In this document: positions 1 to 14,324 of the stretch, piece by piece | How the letters are laid out: each line of letters starts with the position of its first letter | How positions within the stretch are numbered: position 1 is the stretch's first letter | Origin: Wuchereria bancrofti | Taxonomy: Eukaryota; Nematoda; Chromadorea; Rhabditida; Onchocercidae | DNA length: 64,000 bases | Direction: 5' to 3' | Assembly (NCBI GenBank): GCA_005281725.1 | Contig: SSBO01000012.1 | Location: 2,896,194 to 2,960,193 of the forward strand | Program-made: the position numbers and the translations under genes | Notes under the pieces: model-generated | What the model was told of the DNA's origin: nothing | The model's input: the letters and a program-made list of their open reading frames with translations, nothing else | Database searches by the model: none

Positions 1-1583
1 TTTTTTTTCATTTGAAACAGTTATCTTTCATACATATATATTCCAACTTCTAGCAAAATCCTATCATTTTCACATTCTCACTCTACTTTCAATCTTTTCA
101 GAATATTAGGAGTAGTGTTTGAGGGAGAGTATATTCGAAGATTGATTGTAAATTGATTTATACATTTTCTAATATAATTTGTTTTCAAGAAATGTTTCGC
201 TTTTAAGCAAGTTACAAAGACGGCTGTTTGTATATTGCAATAAAGTTACTTGACTGACTTGTTATTAAATGAAGTTCATCAAAATCAATAAACAGTGTAC
301 TTCGCATTTTTCTTCATGAAATTTTATATAATTGGACAGTAAAAATGGTTGAATAATCACAAGGTATACAATATTCTGCAATGAAATAATCCTTTTATTT
401 TTTTCAGTAATTATTAAGAGTAAAAAATCATACTAGTATGATTTAATATTAAATTTCAAAACATTTTTGGAAATGTTCTTATACAACTTATTGGAGTTCA
501 CAAATAATGAAGAGCTGTAGTACTTTTTGCAATACCCTTTTCTATTTCATATTAGTAGCATGTTTCGGCAATTATCTTATCAATCATATTTCTTTATTTA
601 TTCTTTTATTTCTGATATTAGTAAAGAAAAATCTATTCAACGAAGGAAAAATCAAGAGTTTTATGTAATTGACTAGCAGTTATTATTTCATCATATGATT
701 TGTTAAATATCTTTCTGCTTATTGATTAACTATCGATATCACATACTCCACCGAAATGCTCTTATTTTCAATTAAATATATCTCAGATTATTGTTGTTAG
801 TGAATTTACAGCATAAAATTTTATTGGAAACTAAAAATGAGGACAAGAACTCTGTCATCAAGAATACAATTTCGAATGAGAGTTGTGATAGCAGCAGCAG
901 CAGTAGCAGTAATTATGCTTGAGATTCTTGTAAAATCATTGCTCTGTTATAACTCCTTTCATTTGACAGTTTTTGAGTGTGACTATTTATCACTATAAAG
1001 TTAATAAAGAATTTTGATCTGAATTTTTAAATTCTACTAAAGAGCTTTATTTCTCATAGTTTTGTATTGCAAAACATTCCCTCATTTTTAGAAACTTTCT
1101 GTCTTTAATAAGACCGACTATAGTGAATAAATCCTGGACCTGTATAATACTTCTTGATTTAATTTCGAATTTTAAGACTTAAATCATATTGCATCAAGAA
1201 TTACTGTGAGGATTTAAGAAGAAAGCCTAATATGCCTCCGATCATTGAAATATGAATTCGTTCATATTGCAATGAAGTAGTTGTATAAATATATACATTC
1301 TAATTTCTACTCCTTCAGTAGAAGTTTTTCCTATCAATAATAGAGGAAATTCATTCTTTAAAAGGTGCAATCAGGTGATTAATATATGAAGTGAGCACAG
1401 CATTTTTGATGCATTTCACAACTAATCATTTAGCTAATGATATAAGAGGAAAACGAAGAATATCTTGAACTTCTGAATCCATTAGCAACCTGTTAACAAA
1501 TTGCAAATTAAGTTACAGTTTGAATTTCTTTTATCAATGCTAATTTGAACTGCAATGCGGAAGCACTACTGTGGAAAATCTAG
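1..1583. other. AT-rich region upstream of LIM gene
   Basis: No confident exon. A short open frame starts at ATG 838 (MRTRTLSSRIQF..., with an Ala/Val run from the GCA/GTA repeat near 892-912). It could be a 5' exon of the LIM gene, but no splice path to exon 1584 could be shown. Confidence 0.3.
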
Positions 1584-3283
1584 TCTACCGGTGTATTTTG
1601 TGGAGCTGGTGCAAGTTGCTGGACGATCGTGGCACACACACACTGTTTTCGTTGTGGTAAGTATTTCTCTAAACTTTTTGTCACTTTAATTCTTAAAACT
1701 TACTGAAAATTTCAGTTTTTGTTTTTTTGCAGCAAATCCAAAATGTGGCAGCTTCATGGATAGCCGATCTTATAATGATCACAAGGAGCAGGTTAACTAA
1801 CAACTTTCATTTCTTCTATAAACGAGGTATACTTTTGATTGTTAGATAACAGCAAGTATTTTGTAAAGCGATTAATTTATAGCTATACCGTAATCACTGC
1901 TACAAATATTTATCCGGCCTAAAGGTGTCGATTACGGTGCAGGAGTGTTATTTACAGTCAGTAGTAAATGCAAAGATTCAAATTCAAATGAACGAAGCGA
2001 ATTGGACAGTGGTAATTTTTAAGTTGTATTACTTCTTGTCTTGGACATTCAAATTCCATAAGTTTGATCGAAAAGGAATGGATTCTTGCGTTAAAATACT
2101 AAAATAAATTTATGAACAATTTGCTGAAATAAATATTGTCTGTAGAGGCCATAGTAACAACTACAATTTCTTACACTGATGGAATGAAGAACCAAAAACC
2201 GGGATACATCAAATTCATCGACGAATCTTTTTGCGATAAAAGTGAAATACGCTCCAGAAGTAAGCTAATTATATCTTCAGTAAATATTTAGTGGTTTCAT
2301 GAACTGTTTTCTCATTTCGAAATTTCCGTGCGATCAATATTGCTCAATTGAATTATTCATAGTTTGTTTCAAAAACAAAAATACACCTTTACTTAAATAA
2401 CTGTTACATTAATTACCAATGTTCTGCATTCTGCATTCCAGGTTCTGCTAATGGAAAAAAACATCAGTAAGGGAAACTGTAAGCCATTACTATTGTTACT
2501 ACATTTACCATCATCGAATCCAAGACAAAATTAATCTTATTAATTTTTAAATTTTTTTTTTTGTTTAAATTCCAATACTTGTGCTTGTCATATCACTTCA
2601 TATGTGTAAGCGCAACAACATTTTTTACTGCAACTTATTAGTTGATTCTTTCATGAGTAAATTACAAAATCAGCCATACTCAATTCTTAGCTTATACACT
2701 ACAAATAGAAAAGATGGAAATGCTATTACAAGTGCTGCAGACACATGTCGGAGATGCTCAAAAGAAGTTTATGATGCAGAAAAAATATTAGCAGGCGGTA
2801 TGGTATGTCTGGCAGCAGTTTCGGTACTAACCGATGTTTAATAACTTCTAATTGTTAACAATTGAAAAATATTGCTTTAAATTTGTTAGCCAATTTTGCC
2901 AATACGATAATTTCCTAGACCAGTATACCAATATCAGTGGATTGCCGAGGAAATTGTTCATCAAACTCTTTCAGGCCTGGCATTATAACAAATGCTTTTG
3001 TTTGCGAAGTTTGCAGAAAATTACACGAACCGAGAACAGTATGCGTCCGATGTGGCGTGTTATATTGCAGTTGTATGTTTCTTATAAATTAGTTTCATTT
3101 TGTATTTCTCTTTTATTGGCCCGTTCATATGTTTCATTTGGTCATCCTTCCTGGATGGTTTCGCTTTACTCATTTAATTTGCAAATATCTCCATTTTTAC
3201 TAAAAAGAATGCTGACTAATAAGAATCACGTAGGAATTGCAGCTTGCTATGCAAAAAATTTGGGCCTCTGTGCAAATTTGTAG
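1584..3283 (+). CDS. LIM-domain protein, 3' part, frameshifted in last LIM domain
   Basis: Spliced model with exons 1584-1656, 1733-1791, 1958-2011, 2148-2259, 2442-2466, 2733-2802, 2975-3072 and 3243-3283; phases agree at every junction except inside exon 7. The first two exons give HTHCFRCANPKC, a LIM-type H-x2-C-x2-C-x3-C core. The middle exons (from SVVNAK to about SSANGKKH) match nothing I recognise. The last three exons encode a CRIP/CRP-like LIM domain: TCRRCSKEVYDAEK, then AWHYNKCF, VCEVCRKL, VCVRCGVLYCSSCYAKNLG, stop TAG 3281-3283. Reading through exon 7 needs one base fewer near 3003 (a run of four T); the last domain also has H-x3-C instead of H-x2-C. Exon 1 has no ATG, so the 5' end lies upstream and was not found. 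AATAAA sits at 3429-3434. LIM domains are zinc-binding protein-interaction modules. It could be a functional gene with an assembly error, or a decaying copy. Confidence 0.6.
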
Positions 3284-4543
3284 CGAAGGACTCCAGTGGT
3301 AGTTGAAAGAATTTATTCAACGACAAATTGATATTGCCACTCTGTGTTAAATCAGTATTATTTATTTCTGTGTTTGAAACAGTCTAGTGCTAGAGACCTA
3401 TTATATTTCTCACTTTTTAATTTGGAGCAATAAAGGAGTGTTTCCTAGAATCCATAGAGCATAGACTGCTTTACGCTTTTGTTTGAATTCCTTTTAAAGC
3501 TATTTACATATACCTTTAGGACAAAACACACAATATGGACGACCGGTCATCTGGAACTCCACCTCCTAACATTATTTGCTGAGTGAATTTTAACTTGGAC
3601 TTTCATTGGCAGAACTATGCAGGCTAAAAAAATTCGAAAATGTGATGGTTGACACCAGAACGTTTAGCAACGACAATCTCAGTAGCAGACAGACTTGTAC
3701 GGAGCATTTAATGAATTATCCGATCTAATGCAAACCCAAAGAACCATATACATAGGAAGCAAAAGAAAACCAAACTTAATACTCAACATTTTTATTCTCT
3801 CATCATGCACATATGAGCAAATGCAGCGCACGTATTGAATACTATTTAAAATATGCCATCATCAGAACTGTTTTACCGGAGACCAGAACACTGTGAGGAA
3901 ACAAACTGATTGAATAATAGGATTTTGGGAAGCGGGCGATAAAGATAAAACGTACTTCAAACATTTCTGAAAAGGCACTTCATTTAAAAATGACTACTAA
4001 ATCCTCGTGGTAGTTTGATTCTTGTAAATTAGAGAAATAAACAATCGGAAGATGAAAAAACATAATTCAGGATTGAAAACCGGTAAAAAGCGTAACTGCT
4101 CAAACATCCTTTGCATTAAGCATTCTCAGGACTGAGACTGCTTACGAATGATTTCAAAATAGGATCCACTTCACTAAATCGAAACATTTGACTACAAAAA
4201 ATGTTTGACAGAATACGGCATTAAATCTGGGTATGTGAAAGCAAACATTACAATAGTAATAATAGCAATTAATATTTGGTAATAGAAAAGGACAATGAAT
4301 GTGGGCAAGGATTAGTTGCTCGATATCCAAAGAAATGGTATATCCCTCGAGCATGGAAAAAGAATTAGCAACAAATACTGGCACCATTACATTACCTTTA
4401 TTTTATAAACAGAAACACTTTACGAAATATAACGCAAATTTAACAGAGAAAGATCCATGATATCAAGAAACTTCTGATACTTGGCAGATTTTTTGCTGTT
4501 CATAGGATCCAACATGTTGTGGACCATCCAGAACTTGTCCATT
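3284..4543. other. Convergent intergenic region
   Basis: Lies between the 3' ends of the LIM gene (+) and the dim-1-like gene (-). It holds AATAAA at 3429-3434 on the plus strand. I see no coding exon here. Confidence 0.5.
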
Positions 4544-7500
4544 TCACGCCTCGCTGGCATCATCCGCCCCTTCGTCTAACGGTCCTATAAATGGGAGCTT
4601 ATACTAAATAAACAGTCATGTCTCAATTAGTTAAAACAGAAAAAAGAGAAAAGAAATCCTTTTCATCTTTTTAATTAGTTTCCTAACAATTTGAAAGGTT
4701 GGTACTGTGAAATTGAAACAACTCGAAAAATGAATTTCATTAGCTATAGAAAATTGGTAACAAACCGCAGAATGAGCAATCAGTTAGAAATATTTTTAGA
4801 AAGCATCTAAGGCACCGAATTTCAGTACTTACCAAATTTTTTACAACCTGATATTTCGGAAAATTCAGTGTTAGCAATTAATCCACTTCTAGATGAACAA
4901 GTATTTCTACCATCAGCCTCACAGTTTTCAAACTTTTAAACTTTGAATAGGAAAAAACACACAAGGCAAACTTGTTGATTGTTATAATGCGTGAACAAGT
5001 TAGCAGGCAAACAGGATTTGATATGATATACTGCATTTGAGATACGGTAAAACACATGGTTACATATTAGAATTCAATGCACATCAATCTGTCATGCTTT
5101 CATCGTTATCACCTGAATAAACTATACCAGCAGTTAGTGTAAATTTATTTAAAATTCAGCAGAGAAGCTGTGTATAAAGACTTGAGATCTTAGCAAAACT
5201 CGGTTTAATCCTAAACTTTGTTACTATGTCACCTGCATCAACTGAACTAAAAATTTTATCCGAAATCAATGTAAAGGGCTGTAATCCATCCTCTCGTCAT
5301 AATAAACGGTAACAATGAGCTAACTTATCATAATTCTTTATACAGTCCAGACTTTCAAACATTTAATATTCGAAAAAAGATAATTATAATTTCTTTTGCT
5401 TGTGATGATGCAGTGAATCATTGTGGATCCAAAACAATTCCAGAGGATTTTTAAGCAAAGCGTTAAAATATATGAATATGGGGTTCAAAAAAGGACTGGA
5501 AATTGTAATAACAGTCCAGTTATAATTCAAAAATTCCGTTAGAATAACAGCAGTCCACAAAGAAACAAAAATATTACTCATGCCAAATTCGATGAAAATC
5601 TAAAGTTCGTCTCTATAAGTTAAAAAACATGCAATACAGGTTAAATAGTATCAGAAATTTAATACAAAGAACAAACCTTCGATGTTCAATGTCAATTCAA
5701 CGTTTGCTTCACCAGCTTCATTCTTAATATTGCAGGTATATGTACCACTATCTTTTGCCTTATAATTCTGAAAATGCTTTAACTGCTTTAAAATTTGAAC
5801 CTCGAACATTGAAGGAAAATCTGAATCTCAGACGTTAAAAGAAGTTCCTCCTAACATATATTTTTAGTTTAGAAAAAGACTTTAATTAAACTGAGATTTC
5901 AAAATCCTTTTATGAATTATAATATATGAAATAATAGGCAACGACCATACTTTCAGTTCTAACTGAGCAGTGAACGTGTTTGCACCACCATCAGGTGTTA
6001 ATCCAAATTTTATACGACTTGATTCCTTCATTTTCTTGCCCTTTGGATTTAACCAGATGACCTACATTAAAAATTTAATTTTAGATACAAAAATAGTAAA
6101 TCTTTTTAATCTAACTCTTTCAGCTTATAATGGGTTTTGATCAGTTTGAACATTACCTCTGGGTTTTGATCAGCCTGAAATCCAATATCAAAAACAATAG
6201 CTGGATCACCAGAATCTGAAGTTTTTTGCAAAATCTGTGGTTTACGAGTAAAGGTCGGAGCTCCTTGTGGCACTGAAATTGTTTTTAGACAGTAAAGAAG
6301 AGATATAACGATCAAAATATCTGAGCAATATATCAATTCCAAGTTCACACATTGGAAAGAGAGTACTTAAGTTCAAAGAAACCTTCAAATTTAACAGTAA
6401 AAGTGGCTGTTAGTTTCCCAGATTCGTTCTTTGCTGTGCAAACAAATTGGCCCGCATCTTTTTCCTTTGTCGGTTCCTGAAATACTCTGGTTTTCAGTAG
6501 AACCAGATTTTTTAAAACAATAAATTTAGTGAAAGTAAAATCGATACTTTGATTTCCAGAGCAGCGTAATATGTTTGATTTGCTTCTTCTCGTAGAACAA
6601 TTTTCACTCGATCCGATTCAGCTACGATTTCTTCACCCTGAAACGAAAAGCATAAAATTCAATATAAATATCAGGTTAGGATTCCAAATTTAAAAAAAAA
6701 AACTATAAAACCTAAGGGCAAACAAAATTTATCCGTTTTATCGATTTTTTCAAAAAATATTATTTTCCTTCTGAAAATAACGAGTGCCAATCAGGGAACC
6801 TTCTGCCAAACGAAAGTAGGTTTAAGAATCGATTTCGCCCTGAATTCCATAACCATTACTTGACCATCGTCACGAGATGATATTTGTGGTTTTTCGACAA
6901 ACGTTGGAGCGCTGAATCCTGTAATTTGGAATCAAGCAAAGTAAAATTCGGTTTTCAAATCCATTGAGGAAAGCTAACATATATTTCTCATTAACTACTT
7001 TTCATCTTTACTCACAGTGCTCTACCAAACCTGGATGAATTCTTTGCGAAATAACATGGAAGAAATTTGAAACACTAGATGCAGTTTAAGAAAGTTGACC
7101 CTAGATGTCTTTGCTTAAAAATACTCAACTTATTATTTAAGGTAAGTGAAAGGTTTCTTACCTTCCCAAAAGTTTTAACATAAAACACAGCAAATTCAAA
7201 TGCGATAAATGCGCGACAAAAATAAACCTGTAAGTTTAAGGTTAAAATTGGCGTTTCCCTTTCCATGTGGATTTACAATAGCACATCGATAAGCTCCAGC
7301 ATCACTATCAGCAAGATCCTGAAAAAAGCAACTAATAGATATTCACAGGTTGACCATAATAATTATATTTACAATAAAACAGCACTGCTTTAAAAGAGAA
7401 TAAATCTCATCAGTTGGAGTTACTTCTAACATTTCTGTTTACATGTATTGTTTGAAATGTTACTTTGATTTGTAAAATGGCTGAGTAAGCATCGTTTCCT

Positions 7501-7859
7501 TTGTTATCCAGTCGGAAACTGAACCGCTGGTCTTGTTTCAGTTCAGTCTAGAAAATATGCAATCACTCACTCAACTTTTGCAAATGTTGTATGTGAACTA
7601 AATAAAAATTTAGTGCAGAACAGTAAGATTATCAATCGAAAGTCAAGAATGATTTCTCTCGTATTCAATTTTGATTATGAATCAAATGAAAAAACATTTA
7701 CTAATATTAAATTTCTTAGGAAAAGCATACTGTATCGTAAAACCACTTAATATCCGGGACTGGTTGAGCTTCTAAAAAACACTCCAGTTCCAATGATCCA
7801 TCATCGTTTTGTCGAGCTACCGGCTGTTGCGGGAAATGAGGTGCCTTACCCTCCGGCAT
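4544..7859 (-). CDS. dim-1: Three-Ig-domain muscle protein, DIM-1-like
   Basis: Ten exons: 7859-7731, 7547-7464, 7318-7228, 6918-6800, 6637-6548, 6476-6383, 6272-6157, 6061-5951, 5767-5677 and 4584-4544; 966 nt, 321 aa, all phases consistent. Starts [12 protein letters not shown], ends [13 protein letters not shown]. Three I-set immunoglobulin domains occupy about residues 5-101, 102-202 and 203-307. Each has the core Cys or substitute, the Trp ([21 protein letters not shown]) and the D-x-G-x-Y/F-x-C motif (DAGAYRC, DAGQFVC, DSGTYTC). Length and layout match the short DIM-1 isoform of C. elegans, a body-wall muscle protein near dense bodies that stabilises actin/integrin attachments. Domain boundaries fall at phase-1 introns. 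A small upstream exon ending at donor 7888 and an acceptor just before the ATG suggest a 5' UTR exon or a longer isoform. The last intron is about 1.1 kb. A twitchin-family fragment was considered, but the gene is complete. Confidence 0.85.
4585..5676 (-). other. Long last intron of dim-1-like gene
   Basis: An intron of about 1.1 kb between the third Ig domain and the 13-residue acidic tail. Short open frames inside it are unlike known proteins. Alternative last exons are possible but none was seen. Confidence 0.5.
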
Positions 7860-10800
7860 CTTTCTAATAGTTAGCTTTATTACTTACCACCCGCAAAAAG
7901 CCTATTAACAAATATTAGATACTGATCCAAAAGAATTTTTGGACAAACGAATCCGTTGTATAAAGGTGAAATCTTATGAAAAAGACTTACAAAACGATAT
8001 AACGACTGCAATCGGATTTCCTATTGGGTATTTCAGATGATACGAATTAATAATAATAACAGTAAAAATAAAAATATGAAAGCGATAATGGTATTAATGT
8101 CACATTTCAAATTGATAAAAGAATAAGCGTTTTGAAGGGAAGCGGTTACTTAAGCAACATGTACTGGAAACATACCAAATTAAACGTTAAAGCTCAGAAT
8201 GTATTTCAAGTTTATTTCGAAGCCCAATGTTCAAACTATAATTTTAATTATTCAATCGATTTGGAAAATATTTTGATCATTAATCATTAATTACTTCACA
8301 GTTTCTTACCACTACTAGTTTTAATTATAATCATAATAATTAGAATTCGATAATAATTTTGGAGTGTTTGATAAAATGCAACATTAAGTTAATACAATTT
8401 ATGCAGTGAAAGAGCATAAGAGGCAGAGAGCGAAAAGTTCTAAAATTGATGATGGTAAAAGTGAAATGCAATACATTTGCCAAGAACAATCAATGTAATT
8501 AATAAGAATGACTTGGCAAAAAGGGAGGAGAAAGGAGGAGCGGTAAATCGAACTGGAAAAAGCTACTTTGAAATACACTAAGATATGTTAAACATTACAA
8601 CAATCATTTTTGCTAAGATTCATAATATTGAACAACTCTTATTTATATCTGGAAAGAAAACGAAAAAAAGGAAAAAGAAAAAAAGTGAGGAAGAAACGAA
8701 GGAAGAAAACACAAATGATTTAAACATCTCCATCAAGCTATTTTATTCTTCTTCTTCCGCCTCTCATCTCAGTCTTCAAGCACACCGTGCTAATAATGAC
8801 AACAAGTGGCAACTGTTCACGACACCAACCTCCTACGAAACAACAGTCAATACTTTCCTGACTGAATAACATGAAAGGGTCAGTAAAAGTTAAACAAAAT
8901 TATAATATTTCTCAAGACTGGAGTGAATTCAGTGCAATTTATGGGATATCCTTACATTCTCCTTGTTTTTTACATTCCTTCTCAATATTATTTTCATTTC
9001 TATATAAGTATCAGAAATTTCTTTTTATATGATAACAAAGTAGCAATATACATTTGGTAAAACTTGACATCAACCATTATGCATACCGACAGGAACTGAT
9101 GTAAATCTATTTCTGGTCATATGATACCACGCAATACTTACTTAACTACTTCGTCTAGTATAAATTACTATTATCAGTCAAGTAAGTACCACTAAGAATC
9201 AGTTAAGACTCTGCGAGAACCATTATGTCTTTTCCTCTTCACTGTATCCACGATTATTCAGAACCATTTCATTCACTGTGTCCACAGTTAGACTAACTTA
9301 TTGTTTTCACAATGGTAAAAAAGGTCTTCATACATCAGTTTTCCTGATGTCTTATTGAACTCGAAAACTCTCCTGCCCAGAAGAATTATGTACAGCAAAA
9401 GTTCACTTCACTACTATCAGTCATTTATATACTTTACTAGGGTCAGTTAATTTAAAATATTTCACTAAAATAAACAAAGTAAAAGGGAGAAGGGAGTTCA
9501 AAGATGTTAAAACTCGAAAAATGAAAGAGTTCTAGAAGACGACATATGAAATCTCATACCAAAGCTGGAGAAAATTACCGAAAAGGATGGTGAGCAACAT
9601 AATATAAATTCTATATGTTTTCGACTGCAATATGATAGCATAATTCATAAAAATGTGCTATATTATTATTACTATTACTAATATTATTACCACTGGGTAT
9701 TATTACTGTTATTATCAAAATGCCTCGACACCTTATTAAAGTCCACGTCTAGATTTCGATTATAAAATGTCGAATTTCTACCTCACCTTTGATTCATTTA
9801 ATGTGGGCAACGAATAATTTGAATTTCATGTACAATCTATTGCAGTTGGTGGAATTAGAAACTCAATAAAAGCAGAGAGCGATCGATCAGTTTGCATGTG
9901 CCATCGTTACAGAAATTTGGAACAGTTGCTAATAAATCCCGTAAAGAGTTACATATAATGTGCACCGGAAACTGTAGAAGTATTTAAAAAAGGTTAATAT
10001 TTCTATTAGCTATCGCAACAGTTTTAAATTATATTTCTATTTTTATTTCTTCAGCAAATTCAAATTTTCCTGACTGAAAAATAAAGCAAAATGTTCCAGA
10101 AATACTACCACTAAAGTAGTATGCATTTTTGAAAACCAAATGAATTATTTACATTGCGATACTTTGGGAGCAGATGGCAAAATGTTCAAAGCAATGAACT
10201 GAAAACGAAATAATAGTTTGTCTACTAAATTGATATTGTTGTCATGTTATTGCTGTCTTATAGTTTATGTAATGTTGTCATGTTATGAAAACTACGCTAA
10301 GTCCAGGAACGATTTGTTCTTGAATAATAATAATCCTAAGGTATAGCATGATATGTCACCAATTACTTATAGATCGTTCTGGAATTTAATAATTGATTAT
10401 TTCCTTCTTCATACTTTACTTTTTCTTATCTAATCGATCACTAACAGCTCGCCTCTTTCGTGCTTTAATAGATTTCACTTAATTTGCCGCCCAATTTAAC
10501 ATGCTCTAGGATTTTTTTCTAATGATGTCTCGCGATGGATCTGGAAAAAAAAATCTTCTGAAAATCTCATTTATCATAGATAAAAACATTTTAGAGTGAA
10601 AAAAATCGAATTCATTTTGTAAATAGTAATTGTAAAAAAATAGTAAATCAGTTTGTCATCTTCATTTTCCTACGTAGGTATACGTTTTTTTACGGGTGAG
10701 GAGAAATTTTCATAGTTTTTGAGAAGTGGATATCCTGCTCTTTCTCAAAAATTTTAGATATATGCACAAAGCTCCGATTTTGCTTTCATTTAAACTGGTT

Positions 10801-11921
10801 AACATATCTTGCACTTGCCGTTGGCATTCCAAATATTTGCTGAAAACAAGGCTTACGGAAATCCTAATATCGACTGATCCATAAGAAATCCTACTTCCAT
10901 TCAAAATTTCCTTACATTATCTTTTGGGATATTTACAGATGATTACAGGAGTATGTTAAGATCTTTTGCATTATAAGAATGGTGTTAGTGGGTATCTCCA
11001 TGACTGTTTTTCGCCTCTCTCCCTCTCCTAATCAGTTTATCACAATTCATTCACTTGATCAGTAAACAAATTGTACATGAGATTTCTAAAATATGTTACA
11101 AAGACAATCTGATTAAAAAAGTCTCACCATATTTAAAATAGGGTTTTGGTTTGTTGGAGTATGTTGAAGTACGCTTCCCAGTCATTAAAAAATCTTCATT
11201 TCGCGTTGCTATGACTTGTTGAAAATTCGTCTAGTTCCCGAAACATGACCAATTTGGAATATAATGAATTGATATCTTTATGAAATAATAAGCGGATAAA
11301 AAGACACACTAATACCAGCCAATATATGTGATATTATTGTTGCGCTATGAGAACAATGGAAGAAAACATCGAGCCTAACCTGCATAATAAGCCTTGCAGA
11401 CGAGAAACATAACAAGGTGTTATGTAGGACCATCAATGGCTTCGTAGCAATGGCATATACTAACTGCTTCTGTTGATCGCTGAAGTGGAATGGTATATGA
11501 AGTGAAAGTGCTAAGGTATGAAAACAAGTGGCCTAAAGAGACAAAGAGAGTAAATAGGATCACAGGGAAAGAGGAACAGTGCTACATCACTAAAGGGCTG
11601 TTATCATTTATCTGAGCTTAGAAAATGAGGAGTTGGGAGTACATTTTGTTGGCTAATGGGTCAGTGGACGAAATGATTGAAGTAAGTTGCAGAGAGGAAG
11701 ATGAACGATGATATGAATAACTGTGTAAAAATAGCAATCCGTTACTGAACTTCACGCATATTATCTCAGTTCCATCCATAAAATTCCTCACAGACAAAAA
11801 GTCCATAATGAAGAGGGAAGCAGTGAAAAGGCCCTTCCAAACATCTACTCTACAGATATATGTGTGTGCTAAGCAGCGAGACAACGGAGTTACATTCAGT
11901 CGGGATAGGCATTACGACATG

Positions 11922-11998
11922 TCTGTGTGTGTGTGTATGTGTGTGCGTATGCGTGTGGGTGTATATATATATATGTGTGTGTGTGTATATGTGTGTAC
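11922..11998. repeat. (GT)n/(AT)n compound microsatellite
   Basis: Runs of TG interrupted by TA and GC units. It produces artificial Cys/Val and Thr/His repeats in three overlapping reading frames, which I do not regard as genes. Confidence 0.9.
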
Positions 11999-14324
11999 AT
12001 TGTTTGAAGAACGCCCACGGGAACATACAGAAAGACAAAAGTGAGCTGTGGAAGAAGTCTCTGGATATCTTGAGAGCTATAGATCGGGGGAATAGTAGTG
12101 AAGGAAGGACAGGATGGGTCAAACGACAGCTTTATGTCGTAAAAAAGTGAAGCAGTGAACAGTTTGAAGAGAAAGCAGGCTGAGCAACCGAATGATGAAA
12201 GGATGTGGCATGAGATTCATCACCCGAGCGTTCCGGAAATCTATCCATTCAATTCAGTTTTATCATTCCAACTTCAGCAAACAACTTCTCTTTCTAAACA
12301 TATACAAGAATGATTTGTGTTTCTTGAAACTGTATGCTACATGCTATGATAATGTGTGTTGCTATAATTCATGGTAATTGATTCATAACTGATGAAACGA
12401 TAAATACAAGACGATGAAAAAAATTGTCGACACATAAGACAGAATTTCATTTCAGGCTTGAATGAATGCCTTGGCAACGTTTTCACCTAGTAATTCTATG
12501 AAGAACTTTTTCATCGACAATTAAGGAAAATTCCAACATTTATTGAAAATTAAGTGACACTCAGTAGATCTTTGGTAACGACTTGATGGAAAGTTTTACC
12601 GGAAATAATTTTTTTGTTAATTTCTGCGAAAAGAAAAAGGAAAAAAGGGGAAAACTAAGCTCGATATCAAATAAGGACTTTTAGAGTATTTTCTCAAACA
12701 ATCCTAACAAATTTCATTAGAGACAGTGCATTTGAAGCAACGAAATTTGTCAACCGTGCTTCCTATTATTTCCTCTAAAGATAACCAACTTTAAAAGTAT
12801 GAAGAAAAATGACGAAAGAAGGAAGGTCTATCATAATATTACATTGAGGATAGCCAATAATTTATGAGAAAATTATTGGAGGCGAGAGAAACAGGTGTGT
12901 CTATGTTGTGTAGGAGTTTGGATAATGGCATGAACATCAATACCTCTCTTAGACATATCTGATACATTTGTCAGAACTGAATTGATGATTGAAATCATAA
13001 TTAAGCTGAAAAGTCACAGAATTGATGTTTGAAATAAACAACCGGTAAACTTTTGATAACATATTCAAAGATATTGTTAACACGGGTTGTGGCGCAAAAT
13101 TCTCTTCCACCCTAGGCGTATGGAATAGAAAATGTTTCAGTCGGATTATCTTAAACGACTACGTATTTCTTGTAGGGAAGTGGAGGAGGGTTGAAAGAGA
13201 GGAAAGATAAGTGGAGTGAGTGAAAGGCGCAGTTAAGTAGCATCAGCAAACCACCGTTAGGTTCAAACAAAATTTTTCAACTATCGATTTTGTAAGTTCG
13301 CACATCTCGCCTCGGCATTACAAGTAATTTCACAGTCAGTTAGTTATCTTGCACTCTCTTATAAAAAAAAAACAAATAGGAGCCTCTGTGTAAGCAAAAT
13401 TCTGCTTATTAGCATTTTGAGAATTTCATTCTGGAATACGTAAACTTTTGACGACTTCGGCATTACAATTAGGGAATTTTTTTCTTAAATTAAAAAAAAA
13501 TGAAATAACACATGATTTTAACTGGCGTTGCTCAAAGCTGCTCTTAATGACAACACATAGCCGTGCTACATGTTCTCATTCAGAAAGATTTTCTTTATCA
13601 ATGATCATCAGTTAAATTGAATGTTATCATTTGACCTAACGTATAAAAACATCAACTCTAAAATGTAAGACTTTTTAACTTGAAATCTTGTTTGAAAGAT
13701 ACGCGATAAATTTAGTCCGTAACCAGATGAAATGTATCATTAAAACTGAACCAATGATCAAATGTTTAAATGTTCGAAATCTTTGTGCTCAACGGGTCTG
13801 ATCGAGAATATAATGTGAATGAATGGAATATATGTTGTGTATTCGTGGACTGAATGGATGATGATACATCGATCTAACTAACTACTTTCTTCCTGTTACT
13901 GCAGAGGTACGTACATTCTGCTGCAGTCATTTACACTCTGCTGAAACGATATTCTCCGAAGCAAATGAGTGCACATGAAAATGTGCAATGCATTTTGACT
14001 ATTCGAAGTAGTTCTCTACTAGAAGCAGAAAAAAGTGAATCGCTAGACTTTAAAGATGAGAAAGATGTCGCGATACAGCATCAAAATTTTATAATAAAAA
14101 TAAAGGATAAAGATATGAACGATGGACTGGTTTTTTCTTTCTAGGAGCAGTATAAGTAGATTTGTTCTATTATAACGAAGTTCACAGCTACACCACTTTG
14201 AATGTCACATATGTAGTTGACGATTCTCTGATTGTTAAATTGTAATTAGTTGTAATTAGCCCTGTCAACACAGGGAATGTAATTCATTCAAATAGTACAT
14301 TATTTCTTGACAGCTCGAATTATT

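Noticed and set aside
4544..7859. Fragment of a giant twitchin/titin gene
   Set aside because: The Ig domains resemble that family, but the model has its own start, stop and acidic end, and its length matches short DIM-1.
8585..8869. 94-codon plus frame with a Lys-rich run
   Set aside because: The Lys run comes from an AAG/AAA-rich tract; there is no motif or splice partner.
11808..12150. Three overlapping open frames of about 80-96 codons
   Set aside because: They share the GT/AT microsatellite at 11922-11998, which gives stop-free Cys/Val or Thr/His runs in every frame; flanking residues show no motif.
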